Made by a program: the position numbers and the translations under genes. Positions 9,822 through 20,115 of a DNA stretch of 64,000 bases are shown one piece after another. The notes under the pieces are model-generated. The model was not told where the DNA came from. It made no database searches and saw nothing but the letters and a program-made list of their open reading frames with translations. How positions within the stretch are numbered: position 1 is the first letter of the stretch; every line of letters begins with the position of its first letter. Origin of the DNA: Desulfocapsa sp. (GTDB taxonomy: Bacteria; Desulfobacterota; Desulfobulbia; Desulfobulbales; Desulfocapsaceae); assembly GCA_022712895.1 (NCBI GenBank), contig JAFLJS010000021.1, positions 62,001-126,000 of the forward strand, given 5' to 3'.

Positions 9822-9880
9822 GCCACCTGCCTTAATTTTTTAAAATTCCTGATTAATTTGTTTACTATATGGAGTGCTTC

Positions 9881-11578
9881 ATGTCGGAATCCAATGATGT
9901 ACGGATGACTTTAAACTATACACTTGATACGAGCATTGAAAAATATGCGGATCTTCCTGCCATCTGTATGGCTACGGAAACCCCATTAACGTATCGTGAA
10001 TTTGGTGATCGTATCTATGCCCTTGCTGCTAACCTGGCCTCGGAAGGGGTCAAGAAAGGGGACCATATCGCATTGTTGGGAGAAAATTCGCCTAACTGGG
10101 GGGTGGCGTATCTTGCCATTGTTCGTCTTGGTGCTATTGCTGTCCCTATTCTTCCTGATTTACCTGAAGCGGATGTGCATCATATCTTAAATGAGATGCA
10201 CGTTCCCGTTCTCTTTGTCACCAACCGACAGATTGAGAAAATTTATGAATTGAATCAGAAAGAGTTGAAGCGAATAATAACTCTCGATGACAGTGCCGCA
10301 ACCCAGGATGTCCTTGATGTAACCCATTTTTCCACATATCTTGAAGAGTCTTTTGTTGTGAAGGAGACGATGGCGAATGAAGGAGAGCTTTCGTTCGAAG
10401 AAGTAAAAGAAGATGACATTGCCTCTATTCTATATACTTCCGGTACCTCAGGATATTCCAAAGCTGTAATGCTCAGTCATAAAAATCTGACGGCAAATGC
10501 ATATTCAGCAGCTACCATGCTTGATACTGTGCTGGAAGAGACCGTTTTCCTGTCTGTTTTACCTATGTCACATACCTATGAATTTACCCTTGGTTTTATT
10601 TGTCCGCTTATTAAGGGATGTAAAATTGCTTATGCTGGTAAAACCCCCACTCCTGCCATTTTGCAACGATTGTGTGCCTATGAAAAACCCGGTGTAATGT
10701 TTGCTGTGCCCTTGATCATGGAAAAGATCTACAAAAAACGGGTTTTGCCACAAATTGAGAAGAGCCGATTTCTTTCCCTGCTTTGTCAAACATCTTTTGG
10801 TCGCAAATTCGTCTATAAAAAGATCGGGGCAAAACTGGTGAACTTTTTTGGTGGTGAGTTAAAGCTGATGGGAATTGGTGGTGCTGCTTTAAATCCAGAC
10901 GTTGAGAAATTTTTAAAAGAGGCTGAGTTTCCCTATATCATCGGCTATGGACTCACAGAGTCTGCACCTATTCTTGCCGGTGGCCCTCCGGGAGATCCCA
11001 CCATTACAGTGGGATCTACAGGCAAGCCTTTTCCCGGAGTGCAGATCAAAATTGTAAATACTGATCCTGATACAGGTATCGGTGAAATTTATGGTTGTGG
11101 CCCAAATATCATGGCGGGCTATTATAAAGATGAAGAATCAACCGCAGAAGTGCTAGGTGAAGATGGCTGGTTGGCCACCGGAGATCTTGGCTATATAGAC
11201 GATGCTGGTAATCTTCATATTCGTGGAAGATCAAAAAATGTAATCGTGATGTCTAATGGCGAGAATGTGTATCCTGAACCAATTGAGCATAAATTGAATG
11301 CCTACACATGGGTAGTTGAGTCTCTTGTTGTGGAAAACAACGGAAAGCTGGATGGTTGGGTCTATCCTGATTATGAGTTTATTGATGGGGAAACTGAGGG
11401 GCAATCACAAGCTGAGCGGCGGGAACATATAAATAAGTACAGAGAGAGTATGCGCAAAGAGGTGAATAAAAACCTTTCATCCGCATCCAGGCTGGCCAGA
11501 GTTGTTGAGCGGCGTGAACCGTTTATTAAGACAGCCACCCATAAGATTAAGCGTTATTTGTATAGCAGCATTGAATAG
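9881..11578 (+). CDS. long-chain acyl-CoA synthetase / AMP-forming ligase
   Basis: This is an adenylate-forming enzyme that activates a fatty acid with ATP and CoA. The phosphate-binding loop is YTSGTSGYSKAVMLSHKN, the adenine motif is GYGLTESAPI, and LATGDLGYIDDAGNLHIRGR with a following KNVIVMSNGENVYPE leads into the C-terminal lid domain. The ATG at 9881 is chosen because GGAG sits six bases before it; an ATG at 9869 is in frame but overlaps that site. The 565 residues fit the FadD-like group. The next gene is a FadL-type outer-membrane transporter, so the pair probably imports and activates long-chain fatty acids or other hydrophobic compounds. Confidence 0.88.
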   Translation: MSESNDVRMTLNYTLDTSIEKYADLPAICMATETPLTYREFGDRIYALAANLASEGVKKGDHIALLGENSPNWGVAYLAIVRLGAIAVPILPDLPEADVHHILNEMHVPVLFVTNRQIEKIYELNQKELKRIITLDDSAATQDVLDVTHFSTYLEESFVVKETMANEGELSFEEVKEDDIASILYTSGTSGYSKAVMLSHKNLTANAYSAATMLDTVLEETVFLSVLPMSHTYEFTLGFICPLIKGCKIAYAGKTPTPAILQRLCAYEKPGVMFAVPLIMEKIYKKRVLPQIEKSRFLSLLCQTSFGRKFVYKKIGAKLVNFFGGELKLMGIGGAALNPDVEKFLKEAEFPYIIGYGLTESAPILAGGPPGDPTITVGSTGKPFPGVQIKIVNTDPDTGIGEIYGCGPNIMAGYYKDEESTAEVLGEDGWLATGDLGYIDDAGNLHIRGRSKNVIVMSNGENVYPEPIEHKLNAYTWVVESLVVENNGKLDGWVYPDYEFIDGETEGQSQAERREHINKYRESMRKEVNKNLSSASRLARVVERREPFIKTATHKIKRYLYSSIE

Positions 11579-11692
11579 AGACCTCAGTGAGTAAAGGTCT
11601 GTGGCATAACGTGTCTGCGGGTCTGTTTTTTTGAGTTGAGGAAAATCTTACTAACGTAAGTGAGCATTTTAATAAAGAGAAGAGGAAGAAAA

Positions 11693-12934
11693 ATGAAGAA
11701 GACAATTTCAATACTGGCCTTAAGTTCTGTTCTGATAGCCGGCTCCGCGCTGGCAGCAGGCTTTCGGATTCCTGAGCAGTCCGTTGATTCTACTGCTAAA
11801 GCCGGAGCGAATGTTTCGTCCGCTACAGGGGCCGATATGAGTTATTATAACCCTGCAAATATGTCTTGGGCAAAGGATACCTATCAGGTTGAAATGGATG
11901 TAAACTATATCCGTCTGAATTCCATTACTTATACCGATAATCGTAATTCGCAGTTAAATGGGTATTCCAAAGAGGAAAACTTCTTAATACCGACCTTTTT
12001 CCTGGTTTCACCTGATTATAATGACTTTCGTTTTGGTTTGGCTATGACTGCTCCTTATGGTTTGTCGAAGCGTTGGGAGCAGATTTTCCCAAGATCAACC
12101 GCTGAAGAATATACCCTGAATGTTTTAGAGATGAACCCAACAGTATCTTATAAAATTAATCATATGTTCTCTGTGGCGGGTGGTGTGCGTTTTATTTATG
12201 GCACTGGAAAAGTAAGCAGTCATGCCGCCGTACCCGATACCGGAACACTCTCTCGTGATGTTGATGTAGATTCTTTTGAATTTGGTTATAATCTGGCCAT
12301 TTCGCATACCCCAAATGATGATATGAATATTTCTGTTACATATCGTTCACATGTCGACCTTGATCTTGAAGGTGATGTTGTGATGGCCACAACCATGGGT
12401 GGTGCATATGCTATGGAGACCGGAGGAGATGTTACAATTCCAGCACCTGCAGTGCTTAGCGTATCACTAGCGTATACTTTTGGTCCAGCGACTGTTGATC
12501 TCACCTGGGATAGAACATTCTGGTCAGAATATGACGCAATTGAGGTTAACTACGACAGTCCAGTTATGCATCCGGTGTTAAATCAATTTTTCACTTCTCC
12601 TATTATTAAAAACTGGGAGGACTCTAGTGCCTATCGTATCGGCCTTGATTACAGGTTGGATGGTGGTGTAACTCTGATGGCTGGTTTTGCTTATGATGAG
12701 ACTCCTGTACCAACAGATACCCTTGGTTTTGAGTTACCCGATAGCAATGCCTGGTTGTATTCTCTTGGCTTTAAATACAATCTGACCGAGCAGCTTGAGG
12801 TTGGATTCGCTTATCTCTATGATTACAAAGAGAGCCGAACTGTTGTGAATGGCTCACCAACTTCTGGAATCAATGGTGAGTTTACTGACTCAGCAGCGCA
12901 CTTGATGAGCATGGGACTTAAGTATGACTTTTAG
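11693..12934 (+). CDS. FadL/OmpP1-family outer-membrane transport protein
   Basis: The first 23 or so residues form a clear signal peptide (MKKTISILALSSVLIAGSAL then AA), after which the mature chain begins AGFRIPEQSVDSTAKAGA, the typical FadL/TodX start whose N-terminal hatch plugs the barrel. The body has alternating beta strands and ends in phenylalanine (SMGLKYDF), as outer-membrane barrels do. The ATG at 11693 is favoured because AGAGGAAG precedes it; upstream in-frame codons would place charged residues before the signal peptide. It follows the acyl-CoA synthetase by about 115 bases and is followed by a strong terminator. Confidence 0.92.
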   Translation: MKKTISILALSSVLIAGSALAAGFRIPEQSVDSTAKAGANVSSATGADMSYYNPANMSWAKDTYQVEMDVNYIRLNSITYTDNRNSQLNGYSKEENFLIPTFFLVSPDYNDFRFGLAMTAPYGLSKRWEQIFPRSTAEEYTLNVLEMNPTVSYKINHMFSVAGGVRFIYGTGKVSSHAAVPDTGTLSRDVDVDSFEFGYNLAISHTPNDDMNISVTYRSHVDLDLEGDVVMATTMGGAYAMETGGDVTIPAPAVLSVSLAYTFGPATVDLTWDRTFWSEYDAIEVNYDSPVMHPVLNQFFTSPIIKNWEDSSAYRIGLDYRLDGGVTLMAGFAYDETPVPTDTLGFELPDSNAWLYSLGFKYNLTEQLEVGFAYLYDYKESRTVVNGSPTSGINGEFTDSAAHLMSMGLKYDF

Positions 12935-13066
12935 TACCTTATAAATGAAGGTACTTTTACCGATACGGGTACTATACAGAGCCCCCCTCAAGGGGGTACT
13001 GAAAAGAGTGCCGGCTTAACGGTTACAACCGGTGTTAGTATCTTATAAATTCTTTTGTGTCTTTAC
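12929..13066. repeat. two tandem copies of 3'-end dispersed repeat (family 2)
   Basis: Right at the end of the fadL-like gene TTAGTACCTTATAAATG starts a first copy that includes CCCCCCTCAAGGGGGTACTG (about 12974-12993). A second copy, TTAGTATCTTATAAATTCTT, begins near 13035 and runs into the terminator. Similar sequences occur near 4571, 31890 and 48566. The copies are imperfect and their limits approximate. Confidence 0.4.
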
Positions 13067-13068
13067 CC

Positions 13069-13106
13069 CCCTCCTCCATAGTTATCTTATGGAGGAGGGT
13101 TTTTTG
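13069..13106 (+). terminator. intrinsic terminator after the FadL-type gene
   Basis: CCCTCCTCCATA (13069-13080) pairs perfectly with TATGGAGGAGGG (13088-13099) around a 7-base loop, and seven T follow. The 12-bp GC-rich stem with T tract is a textbook rho-independent terminator. It may act in both directions on the convergent M50 gene. Confidence 0.85.
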
Positions 13107-13118
13107 TTTGCAGGTAGT

Positions 13119-13751
13119 CTATAGAAGAATATTTCGGGCAAAAGCAATGATTGGCATAATCATCTTTGACAGAATCCCGGTAAAGGCAAGAACCATGATA
13201 ATCGCAAAGCCATAGCGCTCAACAGAAGCGTAAGAGCGAGCCAGATCAGGTGGCAGCAAACCAGCCAGAATCTTACTCCCGTCAAGGGGAGGGATGGGTA
13301 GGAAATTGAAAATACAGAGTACCAGATTGATCCACACCGAGGCCATCAGTACTTCATTTAACGGCACCAGAATAGCTTCTGCCATAGCAGAATAGGGAAT
13401 GTTGGTTGCTATAAACCAGACCACTTTGACACATAGGGCACTAATTATTGCCAGCACAAAATTGACAGCAGGTCCAGCAAGAGCCACCCATAGCATGTCT
13501 TTTCGTGGATTTTTGAAATATCCTGGGTTTACAGGTACTGGTTTGGCCCAACCGATTTTGATGACAAAAAAGGCAAGGGTTCCCAGTGGGTCAAGATGTT
13601 TGAGTGGATTCAGGGTTAGTCGCCCCTGGTCTCTCGCTGTGGGGTCACCAAAACGGTAGGCGACATAGCCGTGGGCGAATTCATGGACAGTGAGCGCCAA
13701 AAGGATCGGTGGCGCAAGGATTATCAGCTGTAAAATAAAATTTTGTATCAT
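13119..13751 (-). CDS. site-2 protease family (M50) membrane metalloprotease
   Basis: This is a short intramembrane zinc metalloprotease homologue of the YwhC/Rv-type M50 group without PDZ domains. The zinc-binding HExxH appears as HEFAH (H23, E24, H27), and the third ligand region is NFLPIPPLDGSK with D157. There are five to six membrane segments across 210 residues. Such proteins cut membrane-embedded substrates; the substrate here is not evident. The gene follows the chemoreceptor on the same strand by 75 bases, and a 12-bp perfect inverted repeat fills most of that spacer, ending at its start codon. Confidence 0.88.
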   Translation of the reverse strand: MIQNFILQLIILAPPILLALTVHEFAHGYVAYRFGDPTARDQGRLTLNPLKHLDPLGTLAFFVIKIGWAKPVPVNPGYFKNPRKDMLWVALAGPAVNFVLAIISALCVKVVWFIATNIPYSAMAEAILVPLNEVLMASVWINLVLCIFNFLPIPPLDGSKILAGLLPPDLARSYASVERYGFAIIMVLAFTGILSKMIMPIIAFARNILL

Positions 13752-13796
13752 GTTGTTGGCTCGTCACTTTATAAAAAGGGGTCTGAGCCAACAACA
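13751..13796 (-). promoter_or_regulatory. 12-bp inverted repeat in the leader of the M50 protease gene
   Basis: TGTTGTTGGCTC (13751-13762) and GAGCCAACAACA (13785-13796) are perfect inverted repeats separated by 22 bases. The arm nearest the gene touches the ATG at 13751, so the hairpin would cover the ribosome-binding region. No T tract follows, arguing against a simple terminator. It could be an operator or a translational control hairpin. Confidence 0.45.
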
Positions 13797-13826
13797 ATAA
13801 TCATTGAATGGTTGGGCGCAAGGGGA

Positions 13827-16259
13827 TCAGGAAACTCCTTTGCTTTGCAGGAAGGAGCTGTATTTTTTGTCTGTGCCCTTGATGTGTTTGATTAACCAGT
13901 CCTTTAAAAATTCCAAAAGTTCAATGGAGATATCCTTGTTACCGTTATCGAATTGTTTTTGAAAATCAACAATCTGGGCAACAAGCTTTCTGTGAATTTT
14001 CTTGTGGGTATCCTTTTCTGCATAGTTATGCTTGTCAAAAAGATCTTCTTCAAAGGAAAAGTGGGATCCAGTGTACTCGATAAGTTTACTAAGGGCAGAA
14101 GATACGGCCTGCTTTCCTTTCCCTGAGTTCATTTCACGAAAAAGTGAGTTTATCAGGTCTATGAGCACTTTATGCTGACTGTCAATAGACTCGAATCCTA
14201 CGGAGAGTGAACTGCTCCAGCGCATAATTGGCCGGTTAGTATGTGAAGAGGCGCGGGCTGTTCTTTCAGGGGCCCCAAGTTCGAACCGACTGGTTTCTGC
14301 ATTGATGGTAGCTGCAATCTGTTTCAGGTCTTCTGCGCTTTCCTGCAAACGTATGCTTCCCTGTTGGGCTTCTTTAGATACTTGGCTGACCTCGGAGATG
14401 TCCCTGGCAATTTCACCTGCGACCATGGAGGCTTGAGAAACGTTTTCATTCACTTCACCGATACCGCTTGCAGCATCAGTGACATTGCCGGAAATGTCTG
14501 TTGCAGTAACAGATTGCTCCTCAACGGCAGAAGCGATAGTCGAAACAATGTCATTAACACTTTCAATAACGGTATTAATTTTAGAAATATCAGCAACAGT
14601 GTCATCGGTGGAGGACTGGATAGATTCGATTTTAGTTTTTATCTCACTTGTTGCCTCTGAGGTTTGTTTGGCAAGTTCTTTAATCTCATTGGCAACCACA
14701 GCAAAACCTTTTCCAGCCTCCCCGGCTCGTGCTGCTTCGATGGTGGCGTTGAGTGCCAGTAGATTAGTTTGCTCCGAGATTTCAGTGATCACTTCAGTAA
14801 CTTTACTGATTTCAAGGGCGGCCCTTCCAAGATGATTTACTTTTTCTGTTGAACTCTTGGCATAACCAACAGCTTCGGTGGTCATGTTGCTTGCTTCGGC
14901 AGTGTTGCTGGCGATTTCCTGAATAGCTGCTGACATCTCTTCCATGGCAGTGGCCATGATATTGACGTTTTGAGCTGCCTGCTCACTGGCTTCGGTAACC
15001 GTTGACATATTGACACTCATTTCTTCTGTGGCAGCAGCAACGGTGTCGGCTTTTTGTGCAGATTGTTCAGCCCCGCCAGTCATATCTTCAGCAGAAAGAG
15101 CAAGTTCTGTGGAGGTAGCGGATAAGGTACGTCCTTCTTCAACAATTTTACCAATTAAGGTCCGTAGATTGGTGGTCATTTCTTGCAGTGATGCTTGAAG
15201 ACTGCCCTCTGGAGCATTTGTGTTGCCTCTGTCTTTTAAATCTCCTTGTGCAATGTCCTGAGCAAGTTTTACCATTTCGGCAGGTTCGCCACCCAGCAGT
15301 TTGAGGATGGACTTGGCATTCATAAGTAAAATGGAGAGGACAAGAAAAAAACCAACGACCGAACCAATAGAAAAAAGGTTACGGGTTTTGTTACTTAATG
15401 CTGTACTGCTTGCAGATATCTCGCTAATCGTACGATGACTGTTTGCAGCAATTTCTTTTTGGACAGTAGTTACAGCGTTTTGAAGATCAACACTGATGGC
15501 TTTTGCTTCCCTGTTAAGAATACTCTTGATCTGCTGGTCATTTTCCGCCACCAGTTCATTGAACTCATCCTTCATCTCGGCCGCCTGTTCACGAGCTTTG
15601 GTCATGTTAATTGCTACGCTGACACTTCCAACAAGTTGACCATCTGATGATATATCTTTGCTTAGTGTAAGAACGTTAGGGTCATTTATTCCGGCCTGGA
15701 TAATTTTTTGAATATCCGGTTTACCTTTAGGCAGCAAAGTTTTCAGCTTTTCATTTTTGCGATTGAGAAATCTGGTAAGAGGCTTTTCATTTTTGTCACG
15801 GTAAAAAATAAACAATACGTCCGGGTTGCGATGGGCGCTTCTGACGTAGCTGTTTAATACTGCAAAATTCTTGGTAAGAACGGCATCCCGTGCAACCAGG
15901 GCCATAAGGTTGACCATATCCTGGCCACTCTGTCTGCGTATGGCGCGCATCTTTTCCTGCACCGAAGTGGCGATATCTTGCAAAGCTTCTTCGGAGGAGG
16001 TGGATAGGGAGTCAGACGTTTCTACCTGCATCTGTTTTAGCTTATTGTCCAGGTTAAGGGATAATTCGTGCATGTCTTTATTAACAGTGGAAAGAATAGT
16101 GTCGAATGACTGTTCCACCTGTTGGTTAAGACTGGTACTGCTTCTTTTTTGCATAATAACTGTAAAGATTATGGCACTGATAATCATAGCCAGGAGGGCC
16201 GTGGTGGTGGGGACAATAAGTTGGGCACGAAAACTTTTACGAAACAGTGATTGCAGCAT
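13827..16259 (-). CDS. methyl-accepting chemotaxis protein with C-terminal hemerythrin domain
   Basis: This 810-residue chemoreceptor has an N-terminal membrane segment (about 14-34), a periplasmic sensor region to about 295, a second membrane segment (about 298-318), a HAMP-like linker, the long methyl-accepting coiled coil with the hairpin tip sequence ([20 protein letters not shown]), and a hemerythrin fused at the end from about residue 677. All seven di-iron ligands of hemerythrin are present: H696, H733, E737, H752, H756, H792 and D797. DcrH of Desulfovibrio vulgaris is the known precedent for this architecture and senses O2 or redox state. By inference the protein couples oxygen binding in the cytoplasm to swimming behaviour. 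The periplasmic ligand is unknown. Confidence 0.93.
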   Translation of the reverse strand: MLQSLFRKSFRAQLIVPTTTALLAMIISAIIFTVIMQKRSSTSLNQQVEQSFDTILSTVNKDMHELSLNLDNKLKQMQVETSDSLSTSSEEALQDIATSVQEKMRAIRRQSGQDMVNLMALVARDAVLTKNFAVLNSYVRSAHRNPDVLFIFYRDKNEKPLTRFLNRKNEKLKTLLPKGKPDIQKIIQAGINDPNVLTLSKDISSDGQLVGSVSVAINMTKAREQAAEMKDEFNELVAENDQQIKSILNREAKAISVDLQNAVTTVQKEIAANSHRTISEISASSTALSNKTRNLFSIGSVVGFFLVLSILLMNAKSILKLLGGEPAEMVKLAQDIAQGDLKDRGNTNAPEGSLQASLQEMTTNLRTLIGKIVEEGRTLSATSTELALSAEDMTGGAEQSAQKADTVAAATEEMSVNMSTVTEASEQAAQNVNIMATAMEEMSAAIQEIASNTAEASNMTTEAVGYAKSSTEKVNHLGRAALEISKVTEVITEISEQTNLLALNATIEAARAGEAGKGFAVVANEIKELAKQTSEATSEIKTKIESIQSSTDDTVADISKINTVIESVNDIVSTIASAVEEQSVTATDISGNVTDAASGIGEVNENVSQASMVAGEIARDISEVSQVSKEAQQGSIRLQESAEDLKQIAATINAETSRFELGAPERTARASSHTNRPIMRWSSSLSVGFESIDSQHKVLIDLINSLFREMNSGKGKQAVSSALSKLIEYTGSHFSFEEDLFDKHNYAEKDTHKKIHRKLVAQIVDFQKQFDNGNKDISIELLEFLKDWLIKHIKGTDKKYSSFLQSKGVS

Positions 16260-16418
16260 GAGTTTTCCTAAAGGTTATTGTTTGTAGGGGTTGATTCGAT
16301 AGACACTATCCATAATTTATCCTCTCAAAAATGCGATAGGATGTCAAGGTTCTGAGAAAGAAAATGTGCTATTTTGTAGTACAGGGCAGGAGGTTGTCGT
16401 TGATGTGAGAAGGTTGTG

Positions 16419-17297
16419 TTACGAGTCGCGAAAGGTAGAGATGCGGGTGAAGAGGAAAGCGGCAACACATGCCATGGACAGGCGACTGATGATAATAATC
16501 CAGAAATTGGCACCAAAGAGGACAAAAAGCAGTGGGTCTTCAATAAGGGAATGGCATATCATGAGGAAGGTGCCGATGAAAAAAATATCCTTTTTCTTTA
16601 AATTTCCTGAGTTGGCTTCTTTAAATAAAATGCCGGCACCATAGGTTATGCCGAGAAGTTGTCCGGTAAGCAGAGAAAAGGATGTTTGGACGCGCTGGCT
16701 ACAACTCGATATAAATCGGGTTCGTTTCAGGCCGTCCATGAGAAAAATGATGAGGGTGATGAGGGTTATAATTTTTATGGAGAGCAGGGCGGCGTTCATA
16801 ATCGAGTGAAAAAAAAGGTCGGTGACTGAGTCGTAGTGTGCTATCTGTACATCTTCGCCGCTCCCTTTGCCTGAATACCACGATGCTGGTAGAAAGAAGA
16901 GTGGGAAAGTAGTAAGGAATGCCATGAACACTCGTAGAAATGTTGAGTAGAGTAGACCTATCCCCAGCTTTTTCATGATTGCATTTTCAACAGGCAGGGA
17001 ATGGCAGACGCCAAGAAAAACACCGAGGATAGTCCACTCGTAAGAGCTGAGCCCAAGGGGGGCTGCAAAGGCTACAGCGGCGTAAAGATTGAGAAAGATC
17101 CCAGCAGTAATTGCCATTGCGGTTTCCGCTGGCAGTTGCAGGATTGAGGTCACTGGTAAAAAAAGGAGACTGACGGGCCGCAACAGGTCAAAGTAGAGGA
17201 GAATATCTGCCAGGATATAGAAAGGAATAACCAGTTTTAGAATAAGAATTCCACTACTAAGTGATGATTGCAGACTTTGGAGTAGTTGTTTTTTCAT
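16419..17297 (-). CDS. nucleoside-recognition (Gate) domain membrane protein
   Basis: This is a polytopic protein of 292 residues with about eight hydrophobic segments. It resembles small Gate-domain proteins related to SpoIIM/SpmA and nucleoside transporters: the segments PFYILADILLYF, LPAETAMAITAGIFLNLYAA and GVCHSLPVENAIMKKLG are characteristic, and a second half has a matching MICHSLIEDPLLF. The repeat of a CHSLxE motif in both halves suggests an internal duplication. The transported compound is unknown. It stands alone between the chemoreceptor and the tRNA nucleotidyltransferase. Confidence 0.75.
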   Translation of the reverse strand: MKKQLLQSLQSSLSSGILILKLVIPFYILADILLYFDLLRPVSLLFLPVTSILQLPAETAMAITAGIFLNLYAAVAFAAPLGLSSYEWTILGVFLGVCHSLPVENAIMKKLGIGLLYSTFLRVFMAFLTTFPLFFLPASWYSGKGSGEDVQIAHYDSVTDLFFHSIMNAALLSIKIITLITLIIFLMDGLKRTRFISSCSQRVQTSFSLLTGQLLGITYGAGILFKEANSGNLKKKDIFFIGTFLMICHSLIEDPLLFVLFGANFWIIIISRLSMACVAAFLFTRISTFRDS

Positions 17298-17421
17298 GTG
17301 GTATAAGATACAGGTTCTGGTTGCAATTGGAATGAAATTTCAAACCTCAATTCCCTGCATCGCCTATACGGTTCGTTTGCGTGATACCGTCAAGAGTGGA
17401 ACTTGATTGTTTTACTATTTT

Positions 17422-20109
17422 TCAGGAAGAGGTCTTTGCTTGAGGAGGGAAGCGACCTATTGTAAATCCGATGGCTTCCTGCCGATTTTTGACCACCTCA
17501 TCCAACTGTGCATCCCGCAACGTTGAGAGCATTATTTTGAATTTTTTCCCTGGCGTGTAGCCCAGTTCCTTTAAGTCGTCACCGTTCAATAATGGTTGTA
17601 CTGCCCGCATCGTTGTGACATACAGAGAGACGGACTTGTTGATATCGTTTTTTTTGGCAATTGCCATTAAATGAAGAAGTGCATCGTTGGAAAAAGTGAA
17701 GAGTGCTTTGTCGATATCACTGCTCTGCAGTGGTAAGTTGTGATGCCAAGTATTTGCAAGCTCCTCCACCTGTAACTTTTCTCGAATCAACTCGGCACAA
17801 ACCTTTTGCTGGATCTTAAAGCGTTCGCAGAATGATTCCAGTTGCGCTGGCTTTGATCTGTTCATTATGCCCAGGAGATAGATTCGCCACGGGGTGATGA
17901 TGTTGTTTTTTTCAAGGTATAACAATCGAAACCAGGAGATGGCCCTGCGGGTTTGCGTTAAAATATGTCTAAAATAGCGATCTATTTTAAGGTTGGGTTT
18001 GAGATCCGGCCAGAGGAACTGGAAGAGGTGGAAGTCTTCCAGTCGCTGAATGGCGGGAATGGGTGTTTCTTCTGAAAAGATCTGTTGTAACTCGAAAAAA
18101 AGACGAGGGGTGCTGCCCTTGGAAAAAAGATCAATTTTAACAGCATTCCGGATTAAACGGTCTGTGTGGCGGTCAATTTTGAAATCGAGTCGTTTTTCAA
18201 AACGGATAGCTCGCAGTACTCGGCTGGGGTCTTCCACAAAACTTAAGTTGTGCAGTACCTTTATCAGTTTGTTTTTCAGATCATTCTGGCAGTTGAAAAA
18301 ATCGATTATTGTGCCAAAGCGAGCAGGGTTGAGCTCCAGTGCCATAGCGTTAATGGAAAAGTCGCGGCGATAGAGATCCAGTTTTATGGAGGAAAGCTCA
18401 ACCGTGGGTAGTGCTGCAGGGTAATCGTAGTATTCCAGTCGGGCGGTGGCTATGTCAATCTTAAGGCCATTTTCCAGGCAGACGTTAGCTGTTATAAAAC
18501 GGTCATGGGTTCTCACTCTGCCGCCTAAGGTCTTGGCCAATTTTTTGGCAAAGATAATTCCATCCCCTTCAACAACGATATCAAGATCCATATTTTTCTG
18601 TTTCAGGAGCAGGTCCCGGACAAAACCTCCAACACTGTACGCCTTAAAACCGGAATCTTCAGCCACTTCACCGATGGACTGCAGGAGCATGATAAGGTCT
18701 TTATCCAGCACTTCACTCATCAGCTGTAGGAAGTTACGGCTTTTCTTACGCGAAGGGTAATCTGTGTCGTGTATGAGATCCTGAGGGGTGTGTCCCGGGT
18801 CGCCAGTCAGCCTGGAGAGCAGGTCTGTTCGGGTGATCACTCCCACGAGTTCCTTTTCATGGATAATGGGGATCAGTCGCTGTCTGCGTTCGATAATAAG
18901 TTCTTCAATTTCGGCAAGGGTTGCACTGAGAGGTAGAACTTCCAGGTCGCTGGTCATGTAGTCGCTCACCGGTGCATTGCCAAGATTGTGATGAATGGCT
19001 TTTTCGGTGATTCTGCGGGCAATGGTTCCCGCTACCTGAATCGGGTGGTCAGACGGCTTGCTTGCATCGGCAAGTACCGGCAGAACGGTAATGTTGTATC
19101 GTGTTAAGAGGGTGTTGGCTTCCTGAATACTGGTATGTGCGGGAATGGAAATTACTGGGCTGGAAAGCATTTCCTTGGCAATGGCCTGGGGTGAAATGTG
19201 TCTATGCAGACTACGGATTAGTTTTTCCTGGGCCTCAATGAGGCTCATGTCACGTATGGTGGCTGATGCTGCACTTGCGTGTCCGCCTCCACCAAAGTCT
19301 CTGGCGATATTACCAGTATTTACTTCGGCTATACGAGATCTGGCGATGAGGTAAATACGCCCTTCCATTGCTACCAAGGTGAAAATACAGTTGAGATTTT
19401 CCAGTACCATGACACGGCGTACGATTATTGAAAAATCATCTTCATACTCCTGGAGGGCGAGGCTGGTGACAATGATCTTTGTACCCGATATCATATAGCT
19501 CTTTGCACTCTGGGTGAGTTCGTGGATCAGCTCAACCTGTCTTGAGGTGAGGTCAGAGGAGAGGAACTGGATGATGATGTTAAGCTTTGCCTTCTGGCTT
19601 ACGAGCCAGGCGGCAGCCATAAGGTCTTCAGGCCTAGTGGTCAGGTAGGTGAGTGACCCGGTGTCTTCGTAGATTCCGAGGCCGAATATCGTGGCTTCCT
19701 CTGGGCTGATTGTCAGTTTTTTTTCCTGTAATATTTTACAGAAGATTGTGGTGGTGGCACCTACTGCTTCGATATGCTCTACCTCTCCACGTAGGCAGTT
19801 GGGTTGGTCTGGATGATGATCGTACAGGTGCAGAGAGATACCGGGATTGTTCAGGCACTTTGCAAAATCTCCAATTCGTTCTTTGCGTCTGGTATCCACG
19901 ATGATGAGTGTCTCCACCGTTGCCAGATCAATGTCTTTTGCTTTAGCAAAGCTGTAGTGGTATTGCAGAGTCTCACTGATAAAACGCCTGACGTTTTTTT
20001 CTTGTGAGCCTGGGAATGCCATGACTGCGTCGGGGTAGAGCTTTTGGGCTGCTATCATGGATGCAAGGCTGTCAAAATCTGCATTTACGTGGCATGTGAT
20101 GATTTTCAT
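17422..20109 (-). CDS. DHH-CBS-tRNA nucleotidyltransferase fusion
   Basis: Three modules are fused. Residues 1-300 (counted from the ATG at 20109) are a DHH/DHHA1 phosphoesterase: HVNADFDSLASM, LYDHHPDQ with D97-H99, and GGGGHASAAS near 273-282. Residues about 312-435 are a pair of CBS domains. From about 470 comes a class II CCA/poly(A) polymerase head with GGFVRD (494-499) and DLDIVVEG (D508, D510), then the RNA-binding helical part. Similar fusions occur in deltaproteobacteria and act as A-adding or CCA-adding tRNA enzymes. A longer in-frame start at 20172 exists, but its first codons (MKFFYGAI) are encoded by the end of a repeat element, so the ATG at 20109 is preferred. Confidence 0.88.
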   Translation of the reverse strand: MKIITCHVNADFDSLASMIAAQKLYPDAVMAFPGSQEKNVRRFISETLQYHYSFAKAKDIDLATVETLIIVDTRRKERIGDFAKCLNNPGISLHLYDHHPDQPNCLRGEVEHIEAVGATTTIFCKILQEKKLTISPEEATIFGLGIYEDTGSLTYLTTRPEDLMAAAWLVSQKAKLNIIIQFLSSDLTSRQVELIHELTQSAKSYMISGTKIIVTSLALQEYEDDFSIIVRRVMVLENLNCIFTLVAMEGRIYLIARSRIAEVNTGNIARDFGGGGHASAASATIRDMSLIEAQEKLIRSLHRHISPQAIAKEMLSSPVISIPAHTSIQEANTLLTRYNITVLPVLADASKPSDHPIQVAGTIARRITEKAIHHNLGNAPVSDYMTSDLEVLPLSATLAEIEELIIERRQRLIPIIHEKELVGVITRTDLLSRLTGDPGHTPQDLIHDTDYPSRKKSRNFLQLMSEVLDKDLIMLLQSIGEVAEDSGFKAYSVGGFVRDLLLKQKNMDLDIVVEGDGIIFAKKLAKTLGGRVRTHDRFITANVCLENGLKIDIATARLEYYDYPAALPTVELSSIKLDLYRRDFSINAMALELNPARFGTIIDFFNCQNDLKNKLIKVLHNLSFVEDPSRVLRAIRFEKRLDFKIDRHTDRLIRNAVKIDLFSKGSTPRLFFELQQIFSEETPIPAIQRLEDFHLFQFLWPDLKPNLKIDRYFRHILTQTRRAISWFRLLYLEKNNIITPWRIYLLGIMNRSKPAQLESFCERFKIQQKVCAELIREKLQVEELANTWHHNLPLQSSDIDKALFTFSNDALLHLMAIAKKNDINKSVSLYVTTMRAVQPLLNGDDLKELGYTPGKKFKIMLSTLRDAQLDEVVKNRQEAIGFTIGRFPPQAKTSS

Positions 20110-20115
20110 TTTTTT

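Noticed and set aside
15871-16287. 138-codon rightward open frame antisense to the chemoreceptor N-terminus
   Set aside because: Mirror of the amphipathic chemoreceptor codons; no ribosome site or domain.
19754-19770. TGGCAC-N5-TGCTT resembling a sigma-54 promoter
   Set aside because: It lies inside the DHH-CBS-nucleotidyltransferase coding sequence with no gene start downstream on that strand.
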